Source: JAEUKA01 sp035328405
Lineage (GTDB): Bacteria; Myxococcota_A; Polyangia; Palsa-1104; JAEUJZ01
Reading direction: 5' to 3'
Length of the DNA stretch: 64,000 bases
Assembly (NCBI GenBank): GCA_035328405.1
Contig: DAOLIT010000009.1
Span: 1-64,000, forward strand
The position numbers and the translations under genes are program-made. Numbering within the stretch: the first letter of the stretch is position 1; each line of letters starts with the position of its first letter. Below the pieces are notes generated by a model that worked only from the letters and a program-made list of their open reading frames with translations, had not been told where the DNA came from and ran no database searches. Positions 24,743 to 32,674 of this stretch are shown here, piece after piece.

Positions 24743-25420
24743 TTACTTCTTGTCAGCGGCAGGCGGCGGCGGCGCTACGGGATTCGCGTGTTCCCCTTTG
24801 CCCCCAAAAATCAACACGATGAGGGCGAAAATCGCACCCGCCGAACCGACGCTCAAAACAGCCAGTTGCGCGGCGCGTTTTTCGGTTTCCAGTGACGTGC
24901 GCTCAAACACCGTGAACGACTGCTCGACCATCGGGTCAAACGAAGTGAAGTTCGTAAGAGCCTCGCTCTCGCCCTTGCCGGCGGCAAGGCTGCCCGCGCC
25001 AGCCACAAGCGCCAAAATCAAGCCCACAAGCGGCACCGAACAGCCAATGAGCAAAGCTGGAATCGTTCGCTGGATTTCCTGTTCAGGGTTGCCAGCCATG
25101 TGTGCGCGGATGCCAAGGGTCAGCGTCAGCACGGACACGATCGCAATCGCCAAATAGACCTGACGACCCATCGCATCGGCCTTTTCGGCGGAAACAAGGT
25201 TTGGGTCGTTGTTCTCGACGGCACCTGCACCCTTGAACATGCCCGGCGCACTCGTCGCAAGCAGAAACAGCATGATCAACACGCCCACAATCGGCACCAA
25301 AAAGCCGACGACCAGCGCGGGTGCTGTCAAACTGAAACCCAACCCCAAAATCATGGCCAGCGTCGCGTCAATCGCAACGGCGATGTTGATTCGACTCGAC
25401 AGCGTCATGTCGGCTTCCAT
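24743..25420 (-). CDS. Four-helix membrane protein of unknown function
   Basis: The 225-residue protein has about five hydrophobic stretches, among them the first after MTLSSRIN (IDATLAMILGLGFSL, then LVPIVGVLIMLFLLA), a central pair, and a last segment VGSAGAIFALIVLIFGG. The pattern resembles two repeats of paired helices separated by a soluble loop. AAGGAG before the ATG at 25420 sets the start. The tail ends in ANPVAPPPPAADKK. It is the last gene of the DAG-kinase-led minus-strand cluster, about 117 bases after its neighbour. Function is unknown. Confidence 0.55.
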   Translation of the reverse strand: MEADMTLSSRINIAVAIDATLAMILGLGFSLTAPALVVGFLVPIVGVLIMLFLLATSAPGMFKGAGAVENNDPNLVSAEKADAMGRQVYLAIAIVSVLTLTLGIRAHMAGNPEQEIQRTIPALLIGCSVPLVGLILALVAGAGSLAAGKGESEALTNFTSFDPMVEQSFTVFERTSLETEKRAAQLAVLSVGSAGAIFALIVLIFGGKGEHANPVAPPPPAADKK

Positions 25421-25537
25421 GCAGTGCTCCTTCCTCGTGACCGAGTTGTTTTTCGCCCATACTACGCGAGACAAGACTCGGAACAAAGTCTCGCGTGCTT
25501 CCCTGTGCAGTTTCGCAGCGTTGCCCCAAAAGGCCGC

Positions 25538-26206
25538 TTAGGTTTCCAAATTCTCTTCGCGGGGTTCGCAAAACTTCGCTTGCAGCAACTCGACCACGTA
25601 ACACACCGTTTCAAATCGCCCAGTGAAGGAATAAAACGTCTCCTCTCGAACGGGAGCCATGCGGGCCAGCGCCTTTGCGACAAATTCCTCGTGCGAGGGA
25701 TGGACGTGCAAACCGCCCGATTCCGCATCGCCCGATTCCGCATCGCCCGATTCCGCATCGCCCTCCAGGCCGGCGGATGGATTCGTTGCGAACGCGAGCG
25801 CCTGCCGTGCCCACAACACGGGGTCACACAAAAGCGGCGCGCAAGACAGCTCGATTCGCCAGGTCGCCGGATCAGAAATGGAATCCAGCACGGCGGTCTC
25901 GCTGGCTGGTTCCTCGGGCATCGTTGGAATGGCCAGCCAACGCCCGCCAAAACGCGAAAGCAAAAGCTCGCCCAAATACACGCCGAGTGCCGCCGAAACC
26001 AAGTCCAGCACCGCGTCCGAGGGAGTCTTGTCGCCTCGCAGCGTGCGGACATAGTGATCGACGTACGCGAGCGACTCCTCGCTTTGATCGAGCGACAGCT
26101 TGGTGGCACGTTCGACGTAATCACACGCTGCCTGGAAAAGCTCGCTGACGTGCAACGGAGAAGGCTGCAAAAGCGGCGGGTCATAGGTAGGGGATGATGT
26201 GTTCAT
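25538..26206 (-). CDS. Unknown 222-residue protein with a GDAES repeat
   Basis: The protein is mostly acidic and helical, with no signal peptide (LFQAACDYVERATKLSLDQSEESLAYVDHYV). Three in-frame copies of Gly-Asp-Ala-Glu-Ser lie near residue 150 and are encoded by a 15-bp tandem repeat, so this loop may vary in length. No domain was recognised. It starts 21 bases after the preceding 117-residue gene, in a DAG-kinase-led operon. Confidence 0.55.
   Translation of the reverse strand: MNTSSPTYDPPLLQPSPLHVSELFQAACDYVERATKLSLDQSEESLAYVDHYVRTLRGDKTPSDAVLDLVSAALGVYLGELLLSRFGGRWLAIPTMPEEPASETAVLDSISDPATWRIELSCAPLLCDPVLWARQALAFATNPSAGLEGDAESGDAESGDAESGGLHVHPSHEEFVAKALARMAPVREETFYSFTGRFETVCYVVELLQAKFCEPREENLET
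25716..25760 (+). repeat. 15-bp tandem repeat, three copies, inside a coding gene
   Basis: CCCGATTCCGCATCG is repeated exactly three times (25716-25730, 25731-25745, 25746-25760). On the minus strand it encodes the acidic GDAES repeats of the 222-residue protein, so changes in copy number would stay in frame. Confidence 0.9.
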
Positions 26207-26227
26207 GGAAGGAAAAGGGCGTGGTGT

Positions 26228-26581
26228 TCAGGGCTCGAGCGCCGTGGCGCGTGCTTTTGCAGGGGCAAACACAGCGTCCACAAGTTTTTCAACTTCCGAA
26301 GCGACCGGCGACTTGTGGAACGGTTCGTATTCCCAATGCTCGTAGGAAGACAGGCGCAAAAGAACCTCGTCCCTGCCGTACCCGAGGCGACGCAAAAGAC
26401 TCGCTCGCTCGGTGATGGCGCGTTTGCGCAGGTCTGCGTTTCGGGACAGAAAACGCGCTTGGGCAAACGCTGAAACTGCCGAATTCCACCACCCAAACGG
26501 ATGCGCCGGTTTGAGCGGCTTTGCCTCGGTCGGGTCCACTTTTTCGTCTTTGGTTTTCGCGCTTTTTTTTGTGCTGGCCAT
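26228..26581 (-). CDS. Small charged protein of unknown function
   Basis: The 117-residue protein starts at ATG 26581, with AGGA about 8 bases upstream; an ATG three codons earlier lacks this. The N-terminus is rich in Lys, Thr and Asp (STKKSAKTKDEKVDPTEAK) and likely disordered. The rest is helical (FAQARFLSRNADLRKRAITE, RRLGYGRDEVLLRL). It lies between the DAG-kinase-like gene and the 222-residue gene in a close minus-strand run. Function unknown. Confidence 0.55.
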   Translation of the reverse strand: MASTKKSAKTKDEKVDPTEAKPLKPAHPFGWWNSAVSAFAQARFLSRNADLRKRAITERASLLRRLGYGRDEVLLRLSSYEHWEYEPFHKSPVASEVEKLVDAVFAPAKARATALEP

Positions 26582-26630
26582 GTCGCGCATCCTACTGCGT
26601 TGCCGCGCTTTTTTGGGAGACCGTTTGGGC

Positions 26631-27656
26631 TTACGGATGAAGGGCCAGCGAAACCGTTGGCCCGAGCGTCACTTCAAACGGGCCGTCGCTGGGAAGCACT
26701 TCGCCATCGATCGTGAACATCGTCTCGCTCGTTTCGACGAGCAACCGACTCGCCGGATGATTCACATACCGAGGATCACGCGGCAAATCCTTGTCGCGCC
26801 GCAAATTTCCAACAAGCGCCCGCAACGCCTGCGTCGGACGCCGCAAAAGACCTACATCCAGCGGCACTTTCCCATTCATCAGAAGCGGCACCATCGCCGC
26901 CAATTCCTTCGACGAAATCGCATAGGCCAAAAAGTGAAATTCGTCTTCCGGGCGCTCACCAGCGAACGGTTCCACCCACCGCTGGACGGCCCCCGTCGTA
27001 TTCGCAAATACGGCGGCAAACTCCGTCGCAGACAACGGACGACCATCCGCAACCACCCGCGCGGTTTGCATGTCCAAAAGCGGCGCAAACGAGGTTCGCA
27101 ACGGGCTCAGCGCCGCGCAAATCGCCTGTACGCCCAAACCCAGCGCTGCCACTTTCCCCTTTTTTCCCTGCTCGTACCGATGCAAAAGACGCACGAGCGG
27201 CCCCATCCCGAACGTGAAACCGAAATGCACCGTGTCGCCCGAACGAATCCGCAAAAGCGGCACGTTTCGATAGCGCAGCGTGCCGTTGTGATACGCCGTC
27301 ATCACCGTGCGAAAGTTCTCTGCCGGAGTGCCTCCCATGCCGAGTTTCGTCGCGGTCACGTTCATCGTTCCACCACCCAGCAAAAACAACTTGGGCGGCG
27401 GATTCCCATTTTGCGGAATGCGCAACAGTTCGTTGATGACGTGAAAAATCGTGCCGTCGCCGCCGTACATGCAAACCAGATCGGCGCGCTGGCCGACCTC
27501 TGCCAGTGCCGCACCAACATCGTCTATGTGATCCGTCACGATGCGCCGCACGCCTTTTGCCTCGGGACTGTCGAACACGCCTGCCAGGGCTCGCCACCGT
27601 CCGCCCGCCTGCGGATTGCACAACAGCACCACGTCCTTGCGCGTTTTTTTGACCAT
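26631..27656 (-). CDS. Diacylglycerol/lipid kinase family protein (DagK_cat)
   Basis: The 341-residue protein matches the YegS/DgkB-type lipid kinase fold. It has the opening DVVLLCNPQAGG, the nucleotide-binding VCMYGGDGTIFHVINELLR with GGDGT, and FLLGGGTMNVTATKLG for the second subsite, followed by a C-terminal sandwich domain that ends with SDGPFEVTL. Such enzymes phosphorylate diacylglycerol, sphingolipids or related lipids with ATP. It leads a minus-strand cluster with three unknown genes. It is divergent from the TIG-domain lipoprotein across 105 bases. Lipid substrate cannot be fixed. Confidence 0.85.
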   Translation of the reverse strand: MVKKTRKDVVLLCNPQAGGRWRALAGVFDSPEAKGVRRIVTDHIDDVGAALAEVGQRADLVCMYGGDGTIFHVINELLRIPQNGNPPPKLFLLGGGTMNVTATKLGMGGTPAENFRTVMTAYHNGTLRYRNVPLLRIRSGDTVHFGFTFGMGPLVRLLHRYEQGKKGKVAALGLGVQAICAALSPLRTSFAPLLDMQTARVVADGRPLSATEFAAVFANTTGAVQRWVEPFAGERPEDEFHFLAYAISSKELAAMVPLLMNGKVPLDVGLLRRPTQALRALVGNLRRDKDLPRDPRYVNHPASRLLVETSETMFTIDGEVLPSDGPFEVTLGPTVSLALHP

Positions 27657-27761
27657 GTGGCTCTACCGTACAAAAAAGCGCGCCCCGAGAGAACGCCGTT
27701 CTGGATTCCGTTCAAACCACCGCGTTGACAACCCGCGAACCAAAAAGGGATGTTTCCCGCC

Positions 27762-29330
27762 ATGAAACCGAACCGAAAAACGTCGTTTGGGTGTGTTCTT
27801 CCGTGGTTGTTGTTCTCGTTGTGTGCCTGTCTGTGTGGTGCTGGGTGTGCGACACAGTGGCCGAATGTAATGGACCCAAACGACGTGGAAACGCTGTCGG
27901 AAGGCGCGCCGCGCATTTCTCGCATTGCCGATTTGGGTTCGCCGCACATCGGAAAACCCGGCCCGCTTTTGCCCTCTTCCGATGGTCATGTGCTGGTGGG
28001 CGAGCAGCTTTTGATTCAAGGCAGCGGTTTTGGCAAACAGCCCACCGTTCTTATCGGCCAGCGTCCTGCCGAAGTCCGTTGGCGCACCGTGGACGGAGGC
28101 ATCGTGGTCCAAATTCCGAGGGGTCTTTCGGCGGGCGTTCATCCACTGGTCGTCGAAAGCGCCGGCAAACGCGCCGAACGGCCCGTGACCCTTTTGCGGC
28201 TCGCGGTCGTCCTGGATGGCACGCGCGGCATTCTTTTGGCGTTGCGTGTCAGCGGAGGAAACGGCCAGCCTCCCGCGATCGAAGCGTTTGGACAGCCCGT
28301 GCCGATGCAGGGGGCAGCCGGTTTGGCGATGAGTCCCGATGGTGCGGCAGTGTATGTCCATGTGCGAGGCAAAGACCGGGATGAGGTCGCCGTCGTCGAT
28401 CTGACCGCTCCGCAAGGACCCGCTTTGCGAGACACGCGACAGCCGCGCCACCGTGTCGAACATCTCGTGGCATCGACCTCCGCGCCCGTGTTGGCGCTCA
28501 TTGGCGAAAACGACGTGACCGTGTGGGATCTTGGCGAGGCCAATCGTCCGACGCCATGGCCGAAAACCGCTTTGCCTGCCGAGGCTGCGGGTGCGGCCAT
28601 GTGGGCGATTCACCCTACAGGTACGCTGCTCGCCGCCGGTTTTCCCGAGCGAAACGAGATCGCTCTGTTTGATTTGACCAAAACGAAGACCGCCATCGTC
28701 AGCCGCGAAGTCGCGCGTGCCACGGTGTTTCCCTTGGCCAAAACACCCGTTTTGTCTGCGTTTCGTTTTTCTGCCGATGGAGACGCCCTGTGGGTGCTCG
28801 CCGGAGATCACCGGGACGGAAAAAAAGAAATGGCCACCCAACTTGTCGCTGTCGCTGTTTCCCAGCCAGACGAGGCCGGTAAACGAACGCTTGCTCTCGG
28901 AAAACCCATTGAAAACAAGGACATGGGTTCGCCCGTGTCTTTGGCCGTCGGTCGCGGTCGTCCCGTCGTGAGCGGTGCCTCGATTCGCAACGTCCCCGAG
29001 CGATCGTTCGTCGTGTTTGCTACGGGCCCGCAAGGCGAGGGCGACCAAACCACCAAAGCCGCACTGCATCGTCTTTCCGGCGACGGCGAGCTCAAAACCA
29101 TTGCAGAACACAACGAACCGACGGTGGGCCTCGACCTCGATCCCGATGCGGGCTTGGCCGTCGCTGTGCTGCACACAAAAGGAGGCCCGTTGTCTGTGTC
29201 TGCGCTCGACACCGGACACAAAAACGCCGCCACGTTTGTGATTGGACAACCTCTGGCGTCCCGTACCTCTGGGGCGTCTGAACCGTCTGAAAAAAAACGT
29301 GCAGCAGTCGAACTGGTCGTTCAGCCCTAA
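27762..29330 (+). CDS. Lipoprotein with IPT/TIG-like domain and beta-propeller
   Basis: The 522-residue protein starts at ATG 27762, with AAGGGA nine bases upstream; an ATG four codons earlier is worse placed. The signal peptide ends in lipobox CGAGC. At about 75-115, LLIQGSGFGKQPTVLIGQRPAEV has the strand pattern of IPT/TIG immunoglobulin-like domains. The rest has repeating strand motifs such as GLAMSPDGAAVYVHV and FRFSADGDALWVL, typical of propellers. The end overlaps the 3' end of the convergent deacetylase gene by 4 bases. Its partner or ligand is unknown. Confidence 0.65.
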   Translation: MKPNRKTSFGCVLPWLLFSLCACLCGAGCATQWPNVMDPNDVETLSEGAPRISRIADLGSPHIGKPGPLLPSSDGHVLVGEQLLIQGSGFGKQPTVLIGQRPAEVRWRTVDGGIVVQIPRGLSAGVHPLVVESAGKRAERPVTLLRLAVVLDGTRGILLALRVSGGNGQPPAIEAFGQPVPMQGAAGLAMSPDGAAVYVHVRGKDRDEVAVVDLTAPQGPALRDTRQPRHRVEHLVASTSAPVLALIGENDVTVWDLGEANRPTPWPKTALPAEAAGAAMWAIHPTGTLLAAGFPERNEIALFDLTKTKTAIVSREVARATVFPLAKTPVLSAFRFSADGDALWVLAGDHRDGKKEMATQLVAVAVSQPDEAGKRTLALGKPIENKDMGSPVSLAVGRGRPVVSGASIRNVPERSFVVFATGPQGEGDQTTKAALHRLSGDGELKTIAEHNEPTVGLDLDPDAGLAVAVLHTKGGPLSVSALDTGHKNAATFVIGQPLASRTSGASEPSEKKRAAVELVVQP

Positions 29331-30166
29331 GAACCATCGTGTTCTGGGCCTGGACCTCGGTCGAGCAGCTCGTGAAGTGTCACGGCAGAAAGACCGCGTT
29401 CCGCCAGCATCGGCAGCAGCCGTTCCAGCACCAAAGGAGCGATCGGCGTGCGGCGTTCGTCAGGTCGTTCCCACGCATCGTGCAGAAGCAAAATTGCGCC
29501 CGGACGCAACGCAGACGACAAACGGCCCACAGCCTGCTCCACTGTCACGCCTTTCCATCCATCCCGCGCTTTTTTCGACCAACCACACAACGTCAAACCG
29601 TGCGTTCGCGCAGCCGCCGCAATCGGCGGAGACAAAATGCCCGCCGGAGGCCGAAAGTAATGCGGCGTTTTGGCACCGGCTGAAACAATCGCGCGCGTCG
29701 CTTGCGACAATTCCCGTACCAGCGTCGAGGCCCGAAAAAACGCAGTGCCCCACGAATGCCGGTGCGAGTGGTTTTCGATTTGGTGGCCGCAGGCTGTCAG
29801 CCGCGCGACAAGTTGCGGGCACTGTTCGGCTTTTTGGCCCATCACAAAAAAAGTCGCTTTTGCGCCGTGCTTTTCAAGCACTTCGAGCACGCGCGGGGTC
29901 GTCACTTCGTCGGGCCCGTCGTCGAACGTGAGCGCCACAACCGGTTTGTCTTGCGGCCCGGACAGCAACACCTTTCCAAAAATCCCCGTCGAAAAAACGA
30001 AATTCCCAAGCAGCGTAAGGCCCAGTTGCCACGCGACGCACACGACAAAAGCACCCGGCGCGACTTTTCCCACAGCGCACCCAACACCCGTACCCGCACA
30101 CACAAAGAGCGACAACACGTACAACGGACGACCCAGCCTCGATGAATACCTGGGCGTTTGCTGCAT
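29327..30166 (-). CDS. Membrane-anchored polysaccharide deacetylase (NodB domain)
   Basis: The 279-residue protein begins with two hydrophobic segments (about 14-32 and 38-60), so the enzyme should be tethered to the inner membrane. The NodB homology domain follows, with VALTFDDGPDEV (motif 1), IENHSHRHSWGT (motif 2, metal His residues), YFRPPAG (motif 3), and AILLLHDAW (motif 5). Such enzymes remove N- or O-acetyl groups from chitin-like oligosaccharides, peptidoglycan or exopolysaccharide. It is the last gene of the four-gene FHA operon, 6 bases after the SUKH/TPR gene. Confidence 0.88.
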   Translation of the reverse strand: MQQTPRYSSRLGRPLYVLSLFVCAGTGVGCAVGKVAPGAFVVCVAWQLGLTLLGNFVFSTGIFGKVLLSGPQDKPVVALTFDDGPDEVTTPRVLEVLEKHGAKATFFVMGQKAEQCPQLVARLTACGHQIENHSHRHSWGTAFFRASTLVRELSQATRAIVSAGAKTPHYFRPPAGILSPPIAAAARTHGLTLCGWSKKARDGWKGVTVEQAVGRLSSALRPGAILLLHDAWERPDERRTPIAPLVLERLLPMLAERGLSAVTLHELLDRGPGPEHDGS

Positions 30167-30172
30167 GCTCGT

Positions 30173-31150
30173 CTACGAAAGCACGCGCAGTGCGTCGCGC
30201 GTTCGGCATTCCCGTTCGAGCACGGCCAACTCTTCGCCCGCGCCGTTTTGAATGCGAGCGCCCAGACACCGGAGCCTGGCCAACACCTGCTTTGCGTCTG
30301 CCATCTGACCTTCCGCAAGCTGCCTTCGCAAAACAGACACAAGGTTTGCCCCAAGTTCGGGATGGATGGAAACCGCACTGTCCAAAAGCATCTCTTGTTC
30401 TGCCGCATCGGCGGTGAAGAGCGCTGCTTCAAGCAAACGCTGCGCACGCAACGACGGATCAAGTGTTGCTGCTGCTGCTTGTTTCATCGCGAAAGCGGCC
30501 TCTTTTGCGCGACCCGCCTGACTTTCGAGCGACGCCAAAAGCGCCCACGCGGGGCCCGCATGTTCATCCTGCGACACTGCGTTTTGCAAATGCGCGATCG
30601 CGAGTTCTGACCGACCGTGCTCCAGCTCGATCTCTGCCAGCTCAAACAGATACAGCGAAGCGTGCGGATCGCGTTTGCGTCCGAGCATCGTCCGTTTGCG
30701 CTGGATGCTCGGTTTTAGCGTTCCGTCGTCGTCGTCAAAAACATCTCGAAATTCCCCCTCTTCATCCAGGAGAAGCGCCTCGCGCGCCGTCGTGATGTCC
30801 AGCCAAACTCCGAAATCACTGCCTGCCACCAACGGATCGTGGGTTTCGTCCTGCACCAAAACCACGCGGCCTTCCCCGGAAAGCCACAACACGCCATCAC
30901 TCGATTCTCCAAAACAGAGCCAACCCGAATCCGCCCGTTCGATGTCTTGGACCGGATGCAGGCACACTGCTTCGTGAAACAGCGTTCCACCGTTCCAAGT
31001 TGCCCAAAATTCCCTAACCAACGGCGGGACCGAACCACCGACCCGCGCGACAAAGGCCGCAAACTCCTGCTCGTTCGCCGGAGCAGCCAACGAATGCACT
31101 CCAACGGGATGTCGAACCAGAGCGAGCCGTACCGTTTCAAAAAAAGGCAT
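30173..31150 (-). CDS. SMI1/KNR4 (SUKH)-like plus TPR protein
   Basis: The 325-residue cytoplasmic protein has an N-terminal SUKH-like segment (about 25-125): FVARVGGSVPPLVREFWATW with NGGTLF, then VQDIERADSGWLCFGES and VLVQDETHDPLVAGSDFGVWLD. SUKH domains include immunity proteins and protein-interaction modules. The second half has TPR-like repeats (LYLFELAEIELEHGRSELAIAHL, WALLASLESQAGRAKEAAFAM). It sits between the FHA-TM gene and the deacetylase, 38 and 6 bases apart. The SUKH call is from pattern and is tentative. Confidence 0.6.
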   Translation of the reverse strand: MPFFETVRLALVRHPVGVHSLAAPANEQEFAAFVARVGGSVPPLVREFWATWNGGTLFHEAVCLHPVQDIERADSGWLCFGESSDGVLWLSGEGRVVLVQDETHDPLVAGSDFGVWLDITTAREALLLDEEGEFRDVFDDDDGTLKPSIQRKRTMLGRKRDPHASLYLFELAEIELEHGRSELAIAHLQNAVSQDEHAGPAWALLASLESQAGRAKEAAFAMKQAAAATLDPSLRAQRLLEAALFTADAAEQEMLLDSAVSIHPELGANLVSVLRRQLAEGQMADAKQVLARLRCLGARIQNGAGEELAVLERECRTRDALRVLS

Positions 31151-31188
31151 GTTTGGGAAAAAATCGCGGGAAAACGCAGAAAACTCGG

Positions 31189-32652
31189 TTACTTGACGTG
31201 AGGACAAGGGCCAGCCATCCGGCCTTTGGTCTGCGCGTTTTTCAGCATCTTGATCGTATTGGTGCTGAGCTTTTCCGATCCAAGCCGTGCAGCAGCACAC
31301 AACGTCTCAAAACACTCGCGCCACATCGTTTTTTTGCAGAATTCCTCACCGCCCGGAATCATCTTGCCGCGCAGCATCGAGGTGAGTTCTGTCCGTTTTT
31401 TGCTGTCTGACGGCATCGCATCGTAAATCCGCATCGCCGCCGAATATCCATCCGGGTTGTTTCTATCCAATTCGGTGATCACCTGGCGGTATTTGTCTTC
31501 TTCGTCCATGGCTCGGCTGGCTTGCGCGCGGATTTGAATCCCCTCCAGGTTCGCCGGATCGATGTTCAGCCCGGCAGACACGAGTTCTTTTGCCTTGCCA
31601 AAATCCGCTTTGCCGAGGGCTTCTTTCGCTGCTGCGATTTTCTCGGCTGCTTCGGCTTCTTTCTGTTTCAGTGCGTTGTCGATTTCCGCTTTCGATGCCC
31701 CCGACGGAATGACCAATTTTCCGACCAACAAAACCCACACCAGCGCCGTCGCAGCCGCCAGACCGAAAAACGCAGGTTTCACCCACGGCGGCAACGCTGC
31801 CGAGGAACTGCCCTCGAAACCTTGATTCGACCTTGCGCCCCCGCCCGCTCCGTCGATGCGGAACGACAGTTCGCCAAAACGAACTGTGTCGCCCGGCCCG
31901 CACTGCGCCGCCGCGACCTTGCGACCATTCACATAGGTTCCGTTCGAGGAATTGAGATCCTCGACTTCGATGCGTCCACCGCCGAGCCGCTTGATCTTGG
32001 CGTGCTTGCGAGACATCGATTGGTCGTCCAAAACCAAACCGTTGCCCACTCCCCGCCCGACAGTCATCTCAGCGACGGGTGGCAAATCGAAAATCCGCCC
32101 GTTGAACTGCCCGCCCTCTGCAATCAGGCGAACCATATCCACCGATGGCGTGGCGGGACCGGGACCCGACATGGGCATACCCACCATCGACGGTCCTGAC
32201 ATCGGCATCATGCCCGGCATCGCTTGCGACATCGGCTGAGGCATCATCCCAGACATTTGGCCCGGCATTTGGCCCATCGGCATTCCGCCGGGCATTCCCA
32301 TCGGCATTCCCATCTGCATCGGCGGCATGCCCATTTGCGGTTGCCCCATCATCAGCGGTTCGACCGTGATGCGAAACTCCGCAATCTCGACATTCACGCC
32401 AGGCCCGATCGGAACCGGCGCATTCGGTTGAATGCGTGCGCCGTTGACGAGGACGCCATTGGCGCTGCCCTCATCAATGATGGCGGCACCTGTGTGATCC
32501 ACGCGGATTTTGCAGTGCCGTCGGGAAACACTCGCGGATTGCAAAACGAGCCCGCGGTCCCCATCGCGACCGATGGTCACTTCGCCCGCGTCGATCTCCC
32601 TACGGGCGATTTCGCGGCCTTCACGGGTATGAGTGGCGATGATTCTCCACAC
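31189..32652 (-). CDS. Double FHA-domain membrane protein with TPR-like C-terminus
   Basis: The 487-residue protein has an FHA domain at about 20-95 (VTIGRD, SVSRRHCKI, SANGVLVNG), a Met/Gly/Pro-rich linker (about 100-170), a second FHA domain at about 195-265 (MTVGRGVGNGLVL, SMSRKHAKI, NSSNGTYVNG), a transmembrane helix at about 294-314, and a helical C-terminal part with TPR-like repeats. FHA domains bind phosphothreonine, so it can recruit phosphorylated partners at the membrane. It follows the FHA/CpaF-like gene by 22 bases. No Ser/Thr kinase lies in the window. Confidence 0.85.
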   Translation of the reverse strand: MWRIIATHTREGREIARREIDAGEVTIGRDGDRGLVLQSASVSRRHCKIRVDHTGAAIIDEGSANGVLVNGARIQPNAPVPIGPGVNVEIAEFRITVEPLMMGQPQMGMPPMQMGMPMGMPGGMPMGQMPGQMSGMMPQPMSQAMPGMMPMSGPSMVGMPMSGPGPATPSVDMVRLIAEGGQFNGRIFDLPPVAEMTVGRGVGNGLVLDDQSMSRKHAKIKRLGGGRIEVEDLNSSNGTYVNGRKVAAAQCGPGDTVRFGELSFRIDGAGGGARSNQGFEGSSSAALPPWVKPAFFGLAAATALVWVLLVGKLVIPSGASKAEIDNALKQKEAEAAEKIAAAKEALGKADFGKAKELVSAGLNIDPANLEGIQIRAQASRAMDEEDKYRQVITELDRNNPDGYSAAMRIYDAMPSDSKKRTELTSMLRGKMIPGGEEFCKKTMWRECFETLCAAARLGSEKLSTNTIKMLKNAQTKGRMAGPCPHVK

Positions 32653-32674
32653 TGAAGATCAACCTAGCAGGGGG

